Assembly (NCBI RefSeq): GCF_019429625.1
Contig: NZ_JAHXRW010000005.1
Coordinates: forward strand, 1-64,000
Direction of reading: 5' to 3'
Source: Celeribacter sp. PS-C1
Lineage (GTDB): Bacteria; Pseudomonadota; Alphaproteobacteria; Rhodobacterales; Rhodobacteraceae
DNA length: 64,000 nucleotides
The notes under the pieces are model-generated. The model ran no database searches and was not told the DNA's origin. It was given only the letters and a program-made list of their open reading frames with translations. The position numbers and the translations under genes were made by a program. Positions 8,265 through 16,426 of this stretch are shown here, in pieces; within the stretch, counting starts at the first letter, position 1, and each line of letters starts with the position of its first letter.

Positions 8265-9050
8265 ATGACATTGCTAGAAATCACACTTCGACGCGACCAG
8301 ATGATCGTGATTATTGCTCTGTCGATGATCGTAGTGCTTGCTGCACTCTACACGGTGTTTGGCATCGGCATGCCAATGTCGTCTCTCAAAATGACGGGCA
8401 TGTCGATCAGCATGCCTGACATGATGATGCGGCCTGCGGACTGGAGTGTGGGTTATGCGGCGCTTGTTTTCTTCATGTGGTGGATCATGATGATCGCCAT
8501 GATGGTCCCGAGCGCCGCCCCAACGATCCTTCTTTACGCCAGCTTGGTGCGAAAGAATAAAAACGAGGCTGCGCCATATGCCTCTGTGGCGTTCTTTCTG
8601 TCTGGGTATTTGGCAGTTTGGGGTGCTTTTAGTCTCATTGCGACCCTCTCGCAGTGGGGCTTGTCCCGTCTCGGTGTCCTGAGCGGTATGATGGAACTCG
8701 TGAATGTCGCGGTCGCATCCAGCGTGTTGATCGCCGCAGGGACTTATCAGTTCACGCCGCTCAAAAAAGCGTGCCTGCACCATTGTCAGAACCCTTTGGT
8801 TTTTCTGATGCATCACTGGAAACCTGGGGCTGTCGGGGCATATCGGATGGGGGCGGAAAACGGGCAGTATTGCCTTGGCTGCTGTTGGTTCTTGATGGCC
8901 CTGCTTTTCGTCGGCGGCGTCATGAATCTCTTTTGGATCGCAGGGATCGCACTCTATGTCGGGATCGAAAAACTGTCCTCCGAATGGAAATGGCTCCCCC
9001 CTCTCACCGGAGGTGTTCTGATCGCAGCAGGGGTCAGTGTCCTGCTCTAA
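8265..9050 (+). CDS. DUF2182 integral membrane protein
   Basis: A 261-aa polytopic inner-membrane protein. The family's conserved helix WWIMMIAMMVPSAAP (residues 72-86) is clear and rich in methionine. A cytosolic or periplasmic loop carries KKACLHHCQNP (C170, H172, H173, C174) and a later segment QYCLGCCW (C203, C206, C207). These cysteine, histidine and methionine clusters suggest binding or transport of a soft metal such as copper, but this is inference. It belongs with the DUF1326 gene upstream. Confidence 0.85.
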   Translation: MTLLEITLRRDQMIVIIALSMIVVLAALYTVFGIGMPMSSLKMTGMSISMPDMMMRPADWSVGYAALVFFMWWIMMIAMMVPSAAPTILLYASLVRKNKNEAAPYASVAFFLSGYLAVWGAFSLIATLSQWGLSRLGVLSGMMELVNVAVASSVLIAAGTYQFTPLKKACLHHCQNPLVFLMHHWKPGAVGAYRMGAENGQYCLGCCWFLMALLFVGGVMNLFWIAGIALYVGIEKLSSEWKWLPPLTGGVLIAAGVSVLL

Positions 9051-9099
9051 CATGGTGATGCCTAGGGGCGCGCTCCAAAGAAACGAGGAGCCAGAGAAC

Positions 9100-9888
9100 A
9101 TGGAAAACTTTGCCAGCCGTTATCAATCCGTGCTTGTTCCAACCATCTTCGTGCCTTGGGCAAAAGAGCTTATCCGGCGGGTCGATATGAAGGGGGGCGA
9201 GCGCGTCCTCGATCTCGGATGCGGCACCGGCGTTGTCTCGCGACAGATCGCCGAGGCTGGCCTTGTCCCAAGCGCCCTGACGGGTGTGGATCACAACCCG
9301 GATATGCTGGGCGTTGCGCGTGCCCTGTTCTCGGATGACGGGATCAAAGCACAATGGATCGAGGCCGATGCAGCTGCCCTGCCTTTCGATGATGATGCTT
9401 TTGACGTGGCTTTTTGCCAACAGGCCTTACAGTTCTTCCCGGACCGTCCTGCGGCTCTCAAAGAGTTGCGACGCGTTATGAAACCGGGCGGCAGGGTCGT
9501 GTTCTGCGTTCAGAAAGGTCTTGATCTCAACCCCATGCTGCGTGCGCAGGCGTCCGCGCTCGACGCCTATGTCGGAGAGGGAGCAGGCGCGGCGGTGCGC
9601 GCCATTTGCAGCTTGCCGGACGAAGAGGTTTTGCGACATCTTTTCGAAGGCGCTGGCTTTCGGGCCATAGATGTTGATGAAGTCACACTGGAATTACATC
9701 ACCCGGATGCTCGCGCCTTTGCGGCGGGGGCAATGGGTGGCATGCATACCGGAGATAAACTTTCCGGATTGGCCGATAGCAAAATCGATCTCGCAATCGA
9801 CGCATTTTTGACAGGGCTCGGCAAACTCTTTGATGGCACGGCCATGCGTTTTCCGCACGTGTCGAATGTCGTTGTCGCCGAAGCTTGA
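9100..9888 (+). CDS. class I SAM-dependent methyltransferase
   Basis: A 262-aa cytosolic methyltransferase with the UbiE/Methyltransf_11 core: motif I VLDLGCGTGVVSRQIA binds S-adenosylmethionine, an acidic residue ends the second strand (GVDHNPDML), and DDAFDVAFCQQALQFFPD plus LKELRRVMKPGGRVVF mark motifs II-III. ATG 9100 was preferred over an earlier frame start at 9037 because GAGGAG sits 9 bases before it and homologues begin near NFASRYQSVLVP. Acceptor unknown. It follows the DUF2182 gene closely and may be co-transcribed. Confidence 0.82.
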   Translation: MENFASRYQSVLVPTIFVPWAKELIRRVDMKGGERVLDLGCGTGVVSRQIAEAGLVPSALTGVDHNPDMLGVARALFSDDGIKAQWIEADAAALPFDDDAFDVAFCQQALQFFPDRPAALKELRRVMKPGGRVVFCVQKGLDLNPMLRAQASALDAYVGEGAGAAVRAICSLPDEEVLRHLFEGAGFRAIDVDEVTLELHHPDARAFAAGAMGGMHTGDKLSGLADSKIDLAIDAFLTGLGKLFDGTAMRFPHVSNVVVAEA

Positions 9889-10050
9889 GACCGAGAGCTG
9901 TACTGCTTCTTGCGTCCTCTGAAGACCTCACGGTTCTAGCGCTGGGCGCTGCGGTGTCGACACAATTCATAGAATTCTTGTTATTGCGTAATTTTATGTC
10001 AAAATAGGCCGGTGAAGAGAACTATATATCAAGCTGGATGAGGAGCTCCG

Positions 10051-11664
10051 GTGGCGCATGTTTGGTTAAAGCGGGCGGGCAGACTGTGTTTGGCCCTTAC
10101 GCCGCTCGCGTTTGGTCTTGTATTTATACGTGAGCTGTTCCCTGTTTTCGGGCTCAGTCCGAATGTGATGAGTTTGCTTGGCGCGATCCTGATGATCCAC
10201 CTAGCTGTGCTTTCGCTCGCATTGCTGGTGAAAGGCAGACAGGAGACGCAGCGCTTACATGTGATTTTTCTCGTCTTCCTGTTTCTGATGGCTTTGGCCG
10301 TCCCTTTCTCCTTTATGAAAGACGCTTTTGGGACACGGGACGTCGGCAGTTTGCTGATGACCATCAATGAGAATGAACTTGGTGCCATGGTGTCCGTCGG
10401 CTTCGATGGCTTCCAAACCTTAATTCTTCAGCATGTTTTGCGTGCCGGGGCACTGGTTTTCGGGGCTTGGCTTTTTGTCCGCTACATATGGCACGGGGTG
10501 CCGACGCTTGTGGCCTGCACGACCTTGTTGCTGGGCGTGAGCCCGATCCCGCACTATTTCTTCCGAAGCATCGTCCCCGATCCGGCGCACGCTCTGATCA
10601 GAACCGATGATGTGGCCAGTGGGCCCATCATTCTCGAGCGCCCTCTCAAAAAGAAAAACCTGATCATCGTCTATTTGGAGAGCATCGAGCGCAGCTATCG
10701 GGACATGGACGCGACTGCGGAGGCGTTTAAAAGCCTCGCCGCGTTGGAAGAGCAGGGGATTTCGTTCCGAAATATCGGGCAAGCCTATGGCACGGGATTC
10801 ACGGCCGGTGGGTTGGTTGCGACGCAATGCGGTGTGCCGCTTCTGCCGCGGGGCGCGATCAGTATCGCAAAGAAAATCCACGATAAGACCGATGTCATTC
10901 CCGACGCGACGGATTTCCTGAGCGACCTGACCTGTCTCGGGGATGTTCTCAGCGCGGAAGGCTATAATGCGAGCTACATCAATGGCTCAGACCTCGCCAT
11001 TTTCTCCAAGGGGGATTTTTTCCGAAGCCATGGCTACCAGCGCGTCATGGGCCTCACCTCATACGAAGGATGGGAAAATGAGACGCGCAGGAATGTCTGG
11101 GGCATGGATGACGATTTGCTGTTTGAGAGGGTGCACCAGGAACTGGACTATCTCGCAGGACAAGACGCCCCCTTCCTGCTGTCTACCCTGACAATCGCGA
11201 CACACGGGCCCGATGCTTTTCTGGACCAAACGTGCCGCGACGTGCCGGAAGGTGAGAGTCGCATTCCCGAAGCCATTGCCTGCACCGCAGCTCATGTCGA
11301 GGCCTTGCTGGCCAAGATTGACGATCTCGGCATCGCGCAAGACACACTTGTTCTCCTGACGTCGGACCACCTCTCATTTCGAAATACTTTGGCCGATCAA
11401 CTCCGGTTGGTCGAAGAAAGACGGAATTTTTCGGTCGTACTCGGTGCGGGGCAACGCGAAGTCATGCGCTCGGGGAGCATGTTCGACATCTATCCCACAC
11501 TTCTCGAACTCCTAGGATACCGTATCGAAAACGGTCGGGCGGCGCTTGGCCAGTCTTTGGTGTCTGAAGACCTCACCTTTGCCGAGTTGGAAGGTTTAGA
11601 CGTGCTGAACCGCGCGATCAAGAACAACAGCGACCTTCAAAGGACCATCTGGTCCATGCATTGA
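10051..11664 (+). CDS. OpgB-like phosphoglycerol transferase (sulfatase-fold)
   Basis: A 537-aa membrane enzyme. About five N-terminal helices (residues 1-170) precede a periplasmic alkaline-phosphatase/sulfatase-fold domain. Motifs match E. coli OpgB (MdoB): IVYLESIERSY (E210), YGTGFTAGGLVATQCGVPL (probable nucleophile region T251), CLGDVL, LSTLTIATHGPD, and metal ligands in LLTSDHLSFRN. OpgB moves phosphoglycerol from phosphatidylglycerol to osmoregulated periplasmic glucans, so a similar envelope-decoration role is likely. It starts with GTG, preceded by GAGGAG. It is shorter than E. coli OpgB, lacking that protein's C-terminal domain. Confidence 0.75.
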   Translation: MAHVWLKRAGRLCLALTPLAFGLVFIRELFPVFGLSPNVMSLLGAILMIHLAVLSLALLVKGRQETQRLHVIFLVFLFLMALAVPFSFMKDAFGTRDVGSLLMTINENELGAMVSVGFDGFQTLILQHVLRAGALVFGAWLFVRYIWHGVPTLVACTTLLLGVSPIPHYFFRSIVPDPAHALIRTDDVASGPIILERPLKKKNLIIVYLESIERSYRDMDATAEAFKSLAALEEQGISFRNIGQAYGTGFTAGGLVATQCGVPLLPRGAISIAKKIHDKTDVIPDATDFLSDLTCLGDVLSAEGYNASYINGSDLAIFSKGDFFRSHGYQRVMGLTSYEGWENETRRNVWGMDDDLLFERVHQELDYLAGQDAPFLLSTLTIATHGPDAFLDQTCRDVPEGESRIPEAIACTAAHVEALLAKIDDLGIAQDTLVLLTSDHLSFRNTLADQLRLVEERRNFSVVLGAGQREVMRSGSMFDIYPTLLELLGYRIENGRAALGQSLVSEDLTFAELEGLDVLNRAIKNNSDLQRTIWSMH

Positions 11665-11706
11665 ACGGGCCATTGTGATGCCTGAAAGCCCCATATTTGC
11701 GGGTAA

Positions 11707-11738
11707 TTTCCCTGTTTCGAGATGAAAATTCAGGGAAA
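11707..11738. repeat. inverted repeat upstream of the second Tad block
   Basis: TTTCCCTG (11707-11714) and CAGGGAAA (11731-11738) form a perfect 8-bp inverted repeat with a 16-base spacer, 43 bases past the transferase gene and 96 bases before the TPR lipoprotein start. It could end transcription of the preceding gene or be an operator. No T tract follows on the plus strand. Confidence 0.35.
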
Positions 11739-11833
11739 GCGAAAAAAGTGTGGATTGCATTCACGCAACCGTTACTCTCAATATAGGATGTAAAATTGGC
11801 GACAAAGCCAGTGTGGGGACACAGGGGGAGGGC

Positions 11834-12337
11834 ATGAAGAAATTTCTTTTGGTCGTCGGACTTCTCGGACTCGTGGCGTGTGAAAACGGCGCTTTCAATG
11901 ACGGGTCTGGTTCAGTGATGGATACCGCAAACAGAAGCTATTATCGCGATGACGATAAACTGGTTGCGGCAAAGGTTCAGTTCAAAGAGGGCAACTTCGG
12001 TCGCTCTTACACGCTTTTCGACAAGGCGTTGGATGTGACCCCGAATGATCCCGAGGCCCTTTTGGGCTATGCCGCATCAGCGGACATGTTGGGCCGGTTC
12101 GACAAAGCAGATGTCGCCTATCGCAAGCTGCGCCCGATCATCGGCAATACATTGCAGTACCATAATAACTATGGCTACTCGAACCTTTTGCGCGGCAATC
12201 TGACCGTTGCGCGGCAACATTTCCTGATTGCCTATGAGATGGACCCGTCGAACGAATTCGCGGCCAATAATCTCGAGCTGTTGCGCAATTCGATCAACTA
12301 TCCGCGCAGGGCCCCTGGCGATCTCAACGGCATTTAA
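11834..12337 (+). CDS. TadD-like TPR lipoprotein
   Basis: A 167-aa lipoprotein: MKKFLLVVGLLGLVACENG is a lipoprotein signal peptide with lipobox LVAC, so the mature protein is anchored by its cysteine. It contains about three tetratricopeptide units, for example FGRSYTLFDKALDVTPNDPE and LGRFDKADVAYRKL. TadD-type TPR lipoproteins stabilise the outer-membrane secretin of Tad pili, which fits this place directly before the prepilin peptidase gene. ATG 11834 follows GGGGGAGG; the longer frame adds a leader that would destroy the signal peptide. Confidence 0.82.
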   Translation: MKKFLLVVGLLGLVACENGAFNDGSGSVMDTANRSYYRDDDKLVAAKVQFKEGNFGRSYTLFDKALDVTPNDPEALLGYAASADMLGRFDKADVAYRKLRPIIGNTLQYHNNYGYSNLLRGNLTVARQHFLIAYEMDPSNEFAANNLELLRNSINYPRRAPGDLNGI

Positions 12338-12348
12338 GAGACACGCGT

Positions 12349-12840
12349 GTGTCTGGCCTTGAGCTTCTAGAATATATCTCAGCACTCTCTATCATGGGAG
12401 TGCTGACCTATATTTGTATTCATGATTTCAGACACTTGATCATAGAGAATTGGGCGATCGTCGCCTTGCTCGGGCTTTATGTTCTGTGGTCCGGCCTTTC
12501 GGGGTTTCCGTCTGTGGCGACTGATGTCTTCATGGCGGTGCTGTTTTTTCTCTTGGCGCTCGTGATGTGGATTTTTCGGGCTATGGGGGCGGGGGACGTC
12601 AAACTCTACTTTGTTCTTGGGCTGTTGATGGGCATGGAATGGGCCATCGTTTTCATCGTGATGCTGCTCGTCTTTTCGGTTCTGTTTTGGATCGGACTGA
12701 AGTTGAGCACGCGATACAAAGACACGAGCAATTATATCATTTCACGGTTTCGCTTTTTTAAAGCGGAGGGCGTGTTGCCCTATGGCGTGGTGATGACTTT
12801 GTCTGCAGCTCCGGCCATCTTAGGGCGGTTTTTCAGTTAA
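12349..12840 (+). CDS. cpaA: prepilin peptidase (CpaA/TadV)
   Basis: A 163-aa polytopic aspartic protease that cleaves Flp prepilin and TadE/F pseudopilins at the inner membrane. Both catalytic aspartates are visible: D26 in YICIHDFRHL and D83 in the GAGDVKLYF motif. As in other TadV/CpaA proteins the N-methyltransferase domain of classical type IV prepilin peptidases is absent. The start is GTG at 12349, 11 bases after the TPR lipoprotein stop. Substrates in this window are the Flp pilin at 14913 and probably the TadE-like proteins. Confidence 0.92.
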   Translation: MSGLELLEYISALSIMGVLTYICIHDFRHLIIENWAIVALLGLYVLWSGLSGFPSVATDVFMAVLFFLLALVMWIFRAMGAGDVKLYFVLGLLMGMEWAIVFIVMLLVFSVLFWIGLKLSTRYKDTSNYIISRFRFFKAEGVLPYGVVMTLSAAPAILGRFFS

Positions 12841-12895
12841 TCTTGAGAAAATTTGCATTCTGAGAGAGGATTGCTGCGGGAGTAAGAGGGGGAAT

Positions 12896-14554
12896 GTGGC
12901 GATGAGACGTTTTTGGAGAGACAGACGTGGCTTTGTATTGGTGTTGTCTCTGTTGGCGTTGCCGATTTTCATCGGCTACGGATTGATCCTAATCGACATC
13001 GGGCGCGGCAATAATATCCATGCGGATTTGTCTGCGGCAGCAGATGCCGTCGCGCTGGCCGGCGCAGGTGAGCTTGATGGCGGTGTCGATGCCATTGACC
13101 GCGCAAAGACGGCCATGGCCGCGCTGACAAACACGGTCAGCATGATCGGGAAAAGCGGCCCTGATATGGAGATCAGGCTCGATTACAAAGATGAAGCTGG
13201 CAATGAATTCACGGTGGTCTTTTTGGAAGACATACCCGTGCGCGACGAAGACCCGATAGATTTCGACGAAGCGACAAGCGATCCGACAAAAGCGAAATTC
13301 GTCTGGGTCAGGGCCAAGTCAAAGGACATGATCTCGGCCTTTTTGAACCCGATCACGAACCGTAGCGAGCGCATCTCGATCAGTGCCGTGGCGGTGGCCC
13401 AGGCCAAATCGGCCACGTGCAATATCCCCCCTCTCTATATGTGCAACCCGTTCGAATATGATTCATCGGGCACCTATGTGGGGGAGCAACTGCAAACGAG
13501 GTTCGCCGATGGCGATCTGCATGGTCGCATCGTAAAGCTGCACCCGAAAGGCTCGTCGACTGCGGCGCCCGGCAATTTCGGGTTCTTGTCAATTGATGGC
13601 AGTTCAAGCGCGGACGCCATTCGCGACTTCTTTGCCGGATCCACTGTGCCGAAATGCTTTGCGTCAGATAAGGTCCAGACGAAACCCGGCGGCGCAAGTT
13701 CGATCTCGCAGGGCGTCAATACGCGTTTCGACATGTATGAAGGTCCGTTCAGCAACTGGAACAATGACACCGCGTCCTTTGTCATTGCTCCGGCTGAAAA
13801 CGTGCGCAAAGGCATCCGGCCTAAGGTGAACGGCACCAATATCAACGATTGTGTGCGACCGAACCCGTCTACGGCCTCTCCCAATGGTACTCCTGGCGAC
13901 GATCATATCAACGATTTGGTCGCCGGCTGGGACGCCAACGGCACCGATGATTTCGTTTATGGCCTGCCGGACAACGATACGATGTCTGCGCCTGGTTCAT
14001 TGGTCCCCGGTGCTGCGATTGGCACGGGGGACTGGCCGATCGAGGACTATCTGATGGAGAATTACGGGTTCACAGCAGCTCAGGCGGCGACCCTGAAGAC
14101 CTCTATTCCGAATGCCTTCAGTGAAAAGGTGTCCGCTGTCGGCGCCTCTCATGCATCTCGTTACGAAGTTTACCGTTGGGAATTGGACGCGGGTGTCGTT
14201 GATGTGTCTGAGCGCCATCCGGGCGACAGCGCAACGGGCGGCGATGAAAGCGAGAGCGGCGCGCCTTATTGCGGGATCGAGGACAAGCCAAAGGCGATCG
14301 CTCCGATCAGTGCGCCTGATCGGCGTCTGATGGTTGCTGCCATCGTGGATTGTGGAGAGCAGGCTGCGGAAGGTGGCGGCACCAACACCTATGAGGTCAA
14401 CAGCTATGCGAGCATCTTCTTGGTCCGTCCGATGACGGAAACTGCGCCTGGCGTGGATGCCACCATTGATATCGAGATCGTCGATATCACGGGCTATGGG
14501 GGCAATGGCACGCTTGATAACTTTATCCGTAAAGAGGCTGTTCTGGTGCGGTGA
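12896..14554 (+). CDS. TadG-like Flp pilus assembly protein
   Basis: A 552-aa protein with an N-terminal Tad domain: DRRGFVLVLSLLALPIFIGY is the membrane segment and HADLSAAADAVALAGAGELD is the alanine-rich helix typical of TadG. The rest is extracytoplasmic, with cysteines (CNIPPLYMCNP, NDCVRP, PYCGIED, IVDCGEQ) likely in disulfides. It is a second TadG-like protein in the locus, not a close copy of the one at 5846. GTG 12896 and ATG 12902 are both possible starts after GAGGGGG; they differ by two residues. Confidence 0.75.
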   Translation: MAMRRFWRDRRGFVLVLSLLALPIFIGYGLILIDIGRGNNIHADLSAAADAVALAGAGELDGGVDAIDRAKTAMAALTNTVSMIGKSGPDMEIRLDYKDEAGNEFTVVFLEDIPVRDEDPIDFDEATSDPTKAKFVWVRAKSKDMISAFLNPITNRSERISISAVAVAQAKSATCNIPPLYMCNPFEYDSSGTYVGEQLQTRFADGDLHGRIVKLHPKGSSTAAPGNFGFLSIDGSSSADAIRDFFAGSTVPKCFASDKVQTKPGGASSISQGVNTRFDMYEGPFSNWNNDTASFVIAPAENVRKGIRPKVNGTNINDCVRPNPSTASPNGTPGDDHINDLVAGWDANGTDDFVYGLPDNDTMSAPGSLVPGAAIGTGDWPIEDYLMENYGFTAAQAATLKTSIPNAFSEKVSAVGASHASRYEVYRWELDAGVVDVSERHPGDSATGGDESESGAPYCGIEDKPKAIAPISAPDRRLMVAAIVDCGEQAAEGGGTNTYEVNSYASIFLVRPMTETAPGVDATIDIEIVDITGYGGNGTLDNFIRKEAVLVR

Positions 14555-14912
14555 TCCGTCGAATCAATGGCCCTGATCGACCGAAATCTGCCTCTGGGAA
14601 TGGGAAGGTTAACGAATCGTAAAGTCGCCTCTTTTCTCAGGGCAAAACAGAAAATGTTGCAAAAATGGCAACACATTCACTGCTTTGAGAATATTGTTGC
14701 GTTAAATGCGGCTTAATAGGTGCGAAAATACGCCAAAAATTTGACAGAAGAATCTTCGCGTCTCATGCTGATCACATGGAGTTGATGAAACTTCCATTCG
14801 TGGGGGGAACCACGAACATTTTGATGCACGTATTTCAGAAGGCTCGCTCGTTGCGCTTCTGACCCTGTGTTTGTGTCTAATGTGTCGGAGGTTAAAAAGT
14901 GGAGAAGACTAA
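14555..14912 (+). other. flp promoter and structured leader region
   Basis: About 360 AT-rich bases before the pilin gene. GTTGC-GCAAC (14655-14673) forms a small stem after tadG. A TTGACA box is at 14741-14746. Two hairpins then lie in the likely transcript leader: TTCGTGG/CCACGAA (14797-14816) and TCAGAAG/CTTCTGA (14835-14862). GGAG at 14901-14904 is the pilin ribosome site. This suggests that flp has its own strong promoter. Confidence 0.5.
14741..14769 (+). promoter_or_regulatory. possible flp promoter
   Basis: TTGACA at 14741-14746 is a consensus -35 box. Seventeen bases on, CATGCT (14764-14769) is a weak -10 match. It precedes the structured leader of the major pilin gene. The -35 is convincing, the -10 is not. 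Confidence 0.35.
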
Positions 14913-15122
14913 ATGTTCGACTTAATCACTAAACTTGTTGTGCGTCTCAAGACCGAAAAAGACGGCCTTGCGTTGACGGAATACCTGATCCTGCTCGGCT
15001 TACTGACTGCCGTGGTGATCGGCGCCGTGATCGCATTTGGCGACAGCCTCGGGATCGCCTGGCAAGGTTGGGCAGACTGGATCAAGGGTCTCGAAGACAA
15101 CGCGCCTTCTGGCTCGATCTGA
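14913..15122 (+). CDS. flp: Flp-family major pilin
   Basis: A 69-aa prepilin, the structural subunit of the Tad pilus. A short charged leader ends KTEKDG and the prepilin peptidase would cut after G18, leaving LALTEYLILLGLLTAVVIGA with glutamate at +5 and the adjacent tyrosine, the Flp signature. The hydrophobic helix is followed by a short polar tail (WADWIKGLEDNAPSGSI). Size is usual for Flp pilins. GGAG lies 8 bases before the ATG. Hairpins on both sides of the gene probably stabilise an abundant short mRNA. Confidence 0.95.
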   Translation: MFDLITKLVVRLKTEKDGLALTEYLILLGLLTAVVIGAVIAFGDSLGIAWQGWADWIKGLEDNAPSGSI

Positions 15123-15132
15123 TGATCAAGAA

Positions 15133-15232
15133 GGCGTCCTCTGCTGCGACGCCTGACAGGAAATTGTGTGTACCGCTCAGGCGGTGCGCACGCCCAACAG
15201 GAAAAATATTCACGACGCTCTGAAGTCGTGAA
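15133..15232 (+). promoter_or_regulatory. two hairpins between flp and cpaB
   Basis: AGGCGTC/GACGCCT (15133-15155) starts 11 bases after the pilin stop, and TTCACGAC/GTCGTGAA (15209-15216 with 15225-15232) follows. Neither has a T tract, so they look like mRNA-stabilising or processing stems that let flp mRNA outnumber the downstream cpaB mRNA. Function is inferred. Confidence 0.5.
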
Positions 15233-15292
15233 ACGGCCAGCCAAGGAATGACAAGGATTTCAGCTGGTGCCCTGAGGTGGGGGAGGTAAGAG

Positions 15293-16372
15293 ATGCGGTT
15301 TACGACAGCGGCCAGCTTTCTTATTGCGGCGATCCTGGCGATCGGCGCAGTTTTTGGCGCTCAAAGATGGCTAAGCTCGGAGCGCTTGCAGATTCAATCT
15401 GACGTTCAGCGTGAGATGCAGGCCCAGCAGGAAGTCAAAGCTGCGCAGGCGACCATCGTCGTCGCGGATAAGGCCATTTCCTTTGGGGAGCAGATTGAGC
15501 CCAATATTCTGCGTGAGATCGAATGGAGCAGCGATGTGTTCCCGGAGGGCGCATTTGCCAAGATTTCCGACGTCGTCGTCGGTCAAAATGTTGATCAACA
15601 ACGGTTCGCGCTGACGCAAATTGCGTTCGGTGAACCAGTCCTCGCCTCTAAAATCACGATTCCGGGCCAGCGCGCGAAACTTTCGACGGCTTTGTCGCCG
15701 GGACTGAAAGCAGTCTCGATCCGGGTCAATGATGTGCTTGGGGTGGCGGGCTTCGTTTTGCCGGGAGACCGGGTCGATGTGATGATCACACGTGGCAGAG
15801 GTGGCTCGGCTTTCGTCGATGTGTTGCTCCAGGGCGTGCGAGTGATTGCCATTGACCAAACTGCGGATGATAGCCGTGACAAGCCCAGCGTCGTGCGCAC
15901 AGTGACCTTTGAGGTCAGCACCTCTGAAGCTCAGAAACTCGTGCTCGGGTCCAATGTCGGGACTCTGTCTCTTGCGCTGCGCAATGCAGGTTCGGGGGAG
16001 ATTGAACGCATTGAGCGCGTGACGGCGGCTGATCTGAATGATGATGATGTGGCTGACGACTTGATTGAAGCCGCATTGAACACGCAGACCTCCGCGGAAA
16101 CGGAGCGGTTGAACCGACTAGAAGAACAGCTACAGGCACTTTCCGAATTGCGCGCTCAGCAGGATGCAGCTCTCTCGGCGCAATCAGAGGCTGTTCCAGT
16201 CTCGGCGACAATCCCTTTTGAGACACGGACGAGTGTCGGCGTCATCCGCGATGGATCAAGAAAAGAATATAAGGTTCTGCGCGGGGCTTCATCTCAAGGT
16301 GAAGCGGGCAGCGCGGCGAATGTCGACATGATACAGGCTGTTGACACGCGCGCTGAAGCTGGAACTGAATAA
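15293..16372 (+). CDS. cpaB: Flp pilus assembly protein CpaB (RcpC)
   Basis: A 359-aa periplasmic protein with one N-terminal helix (FTTAASFLIAAILAIGAVFGA). An SAF-like domain follows (VADKAISFGEQIEPNILREI) and the RcpC core is clear: GLKAVSIRVNDVLGVAGFV, PGDRVDVM, and later TFEVSTSEAQKLVLGSNVGTLSLALR. The C-terminal third includes a likely coiled coil (LNRLEEQLQALSELRAQQDA). CpaB bridges the inner-membrane platform and the CpaC secretin. GGGAGG precedes the ATG. It sits in the conserved order flp-cpaB-cpaC. Confidence 0.93.
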   Translation: MRFTTAASFLIAAILAIGAVFGAQRWLSSERLQIQSDVQREMQAQQEVKAAQATIVVADKAISFGEQIEPNILREIEWSSDVFPEGAFAKISDVVVGQNVDQQRFALTQIAFGEPVLASKITIPGQRAKLSTALSPGLKAVSIRVNDVLGVAGFVLPGDRVDVMITRGRGGSAFVDVLLQGVRVIAIDQTADDSRDKPSVVRTVTFEVSTSEAQKLVLGSNVGTLSLALRNAGSGEIERIERVTAADLNDDDVADDLIEAALNTQTSAETERLNRLEEQLQALSELRAQQDAALSAQSEAVPVSATIPFETRTSVGVIRDGSRKEYKVLRGASSQGEAGSAANVDMIQAVDTRAEAGTE

Positions 16373-16426
16373 CACAGGGTGTTCCCGAAAAGGGGGCACC
16401 AAAAGAATGCACGAGGCAGGCAGGAC

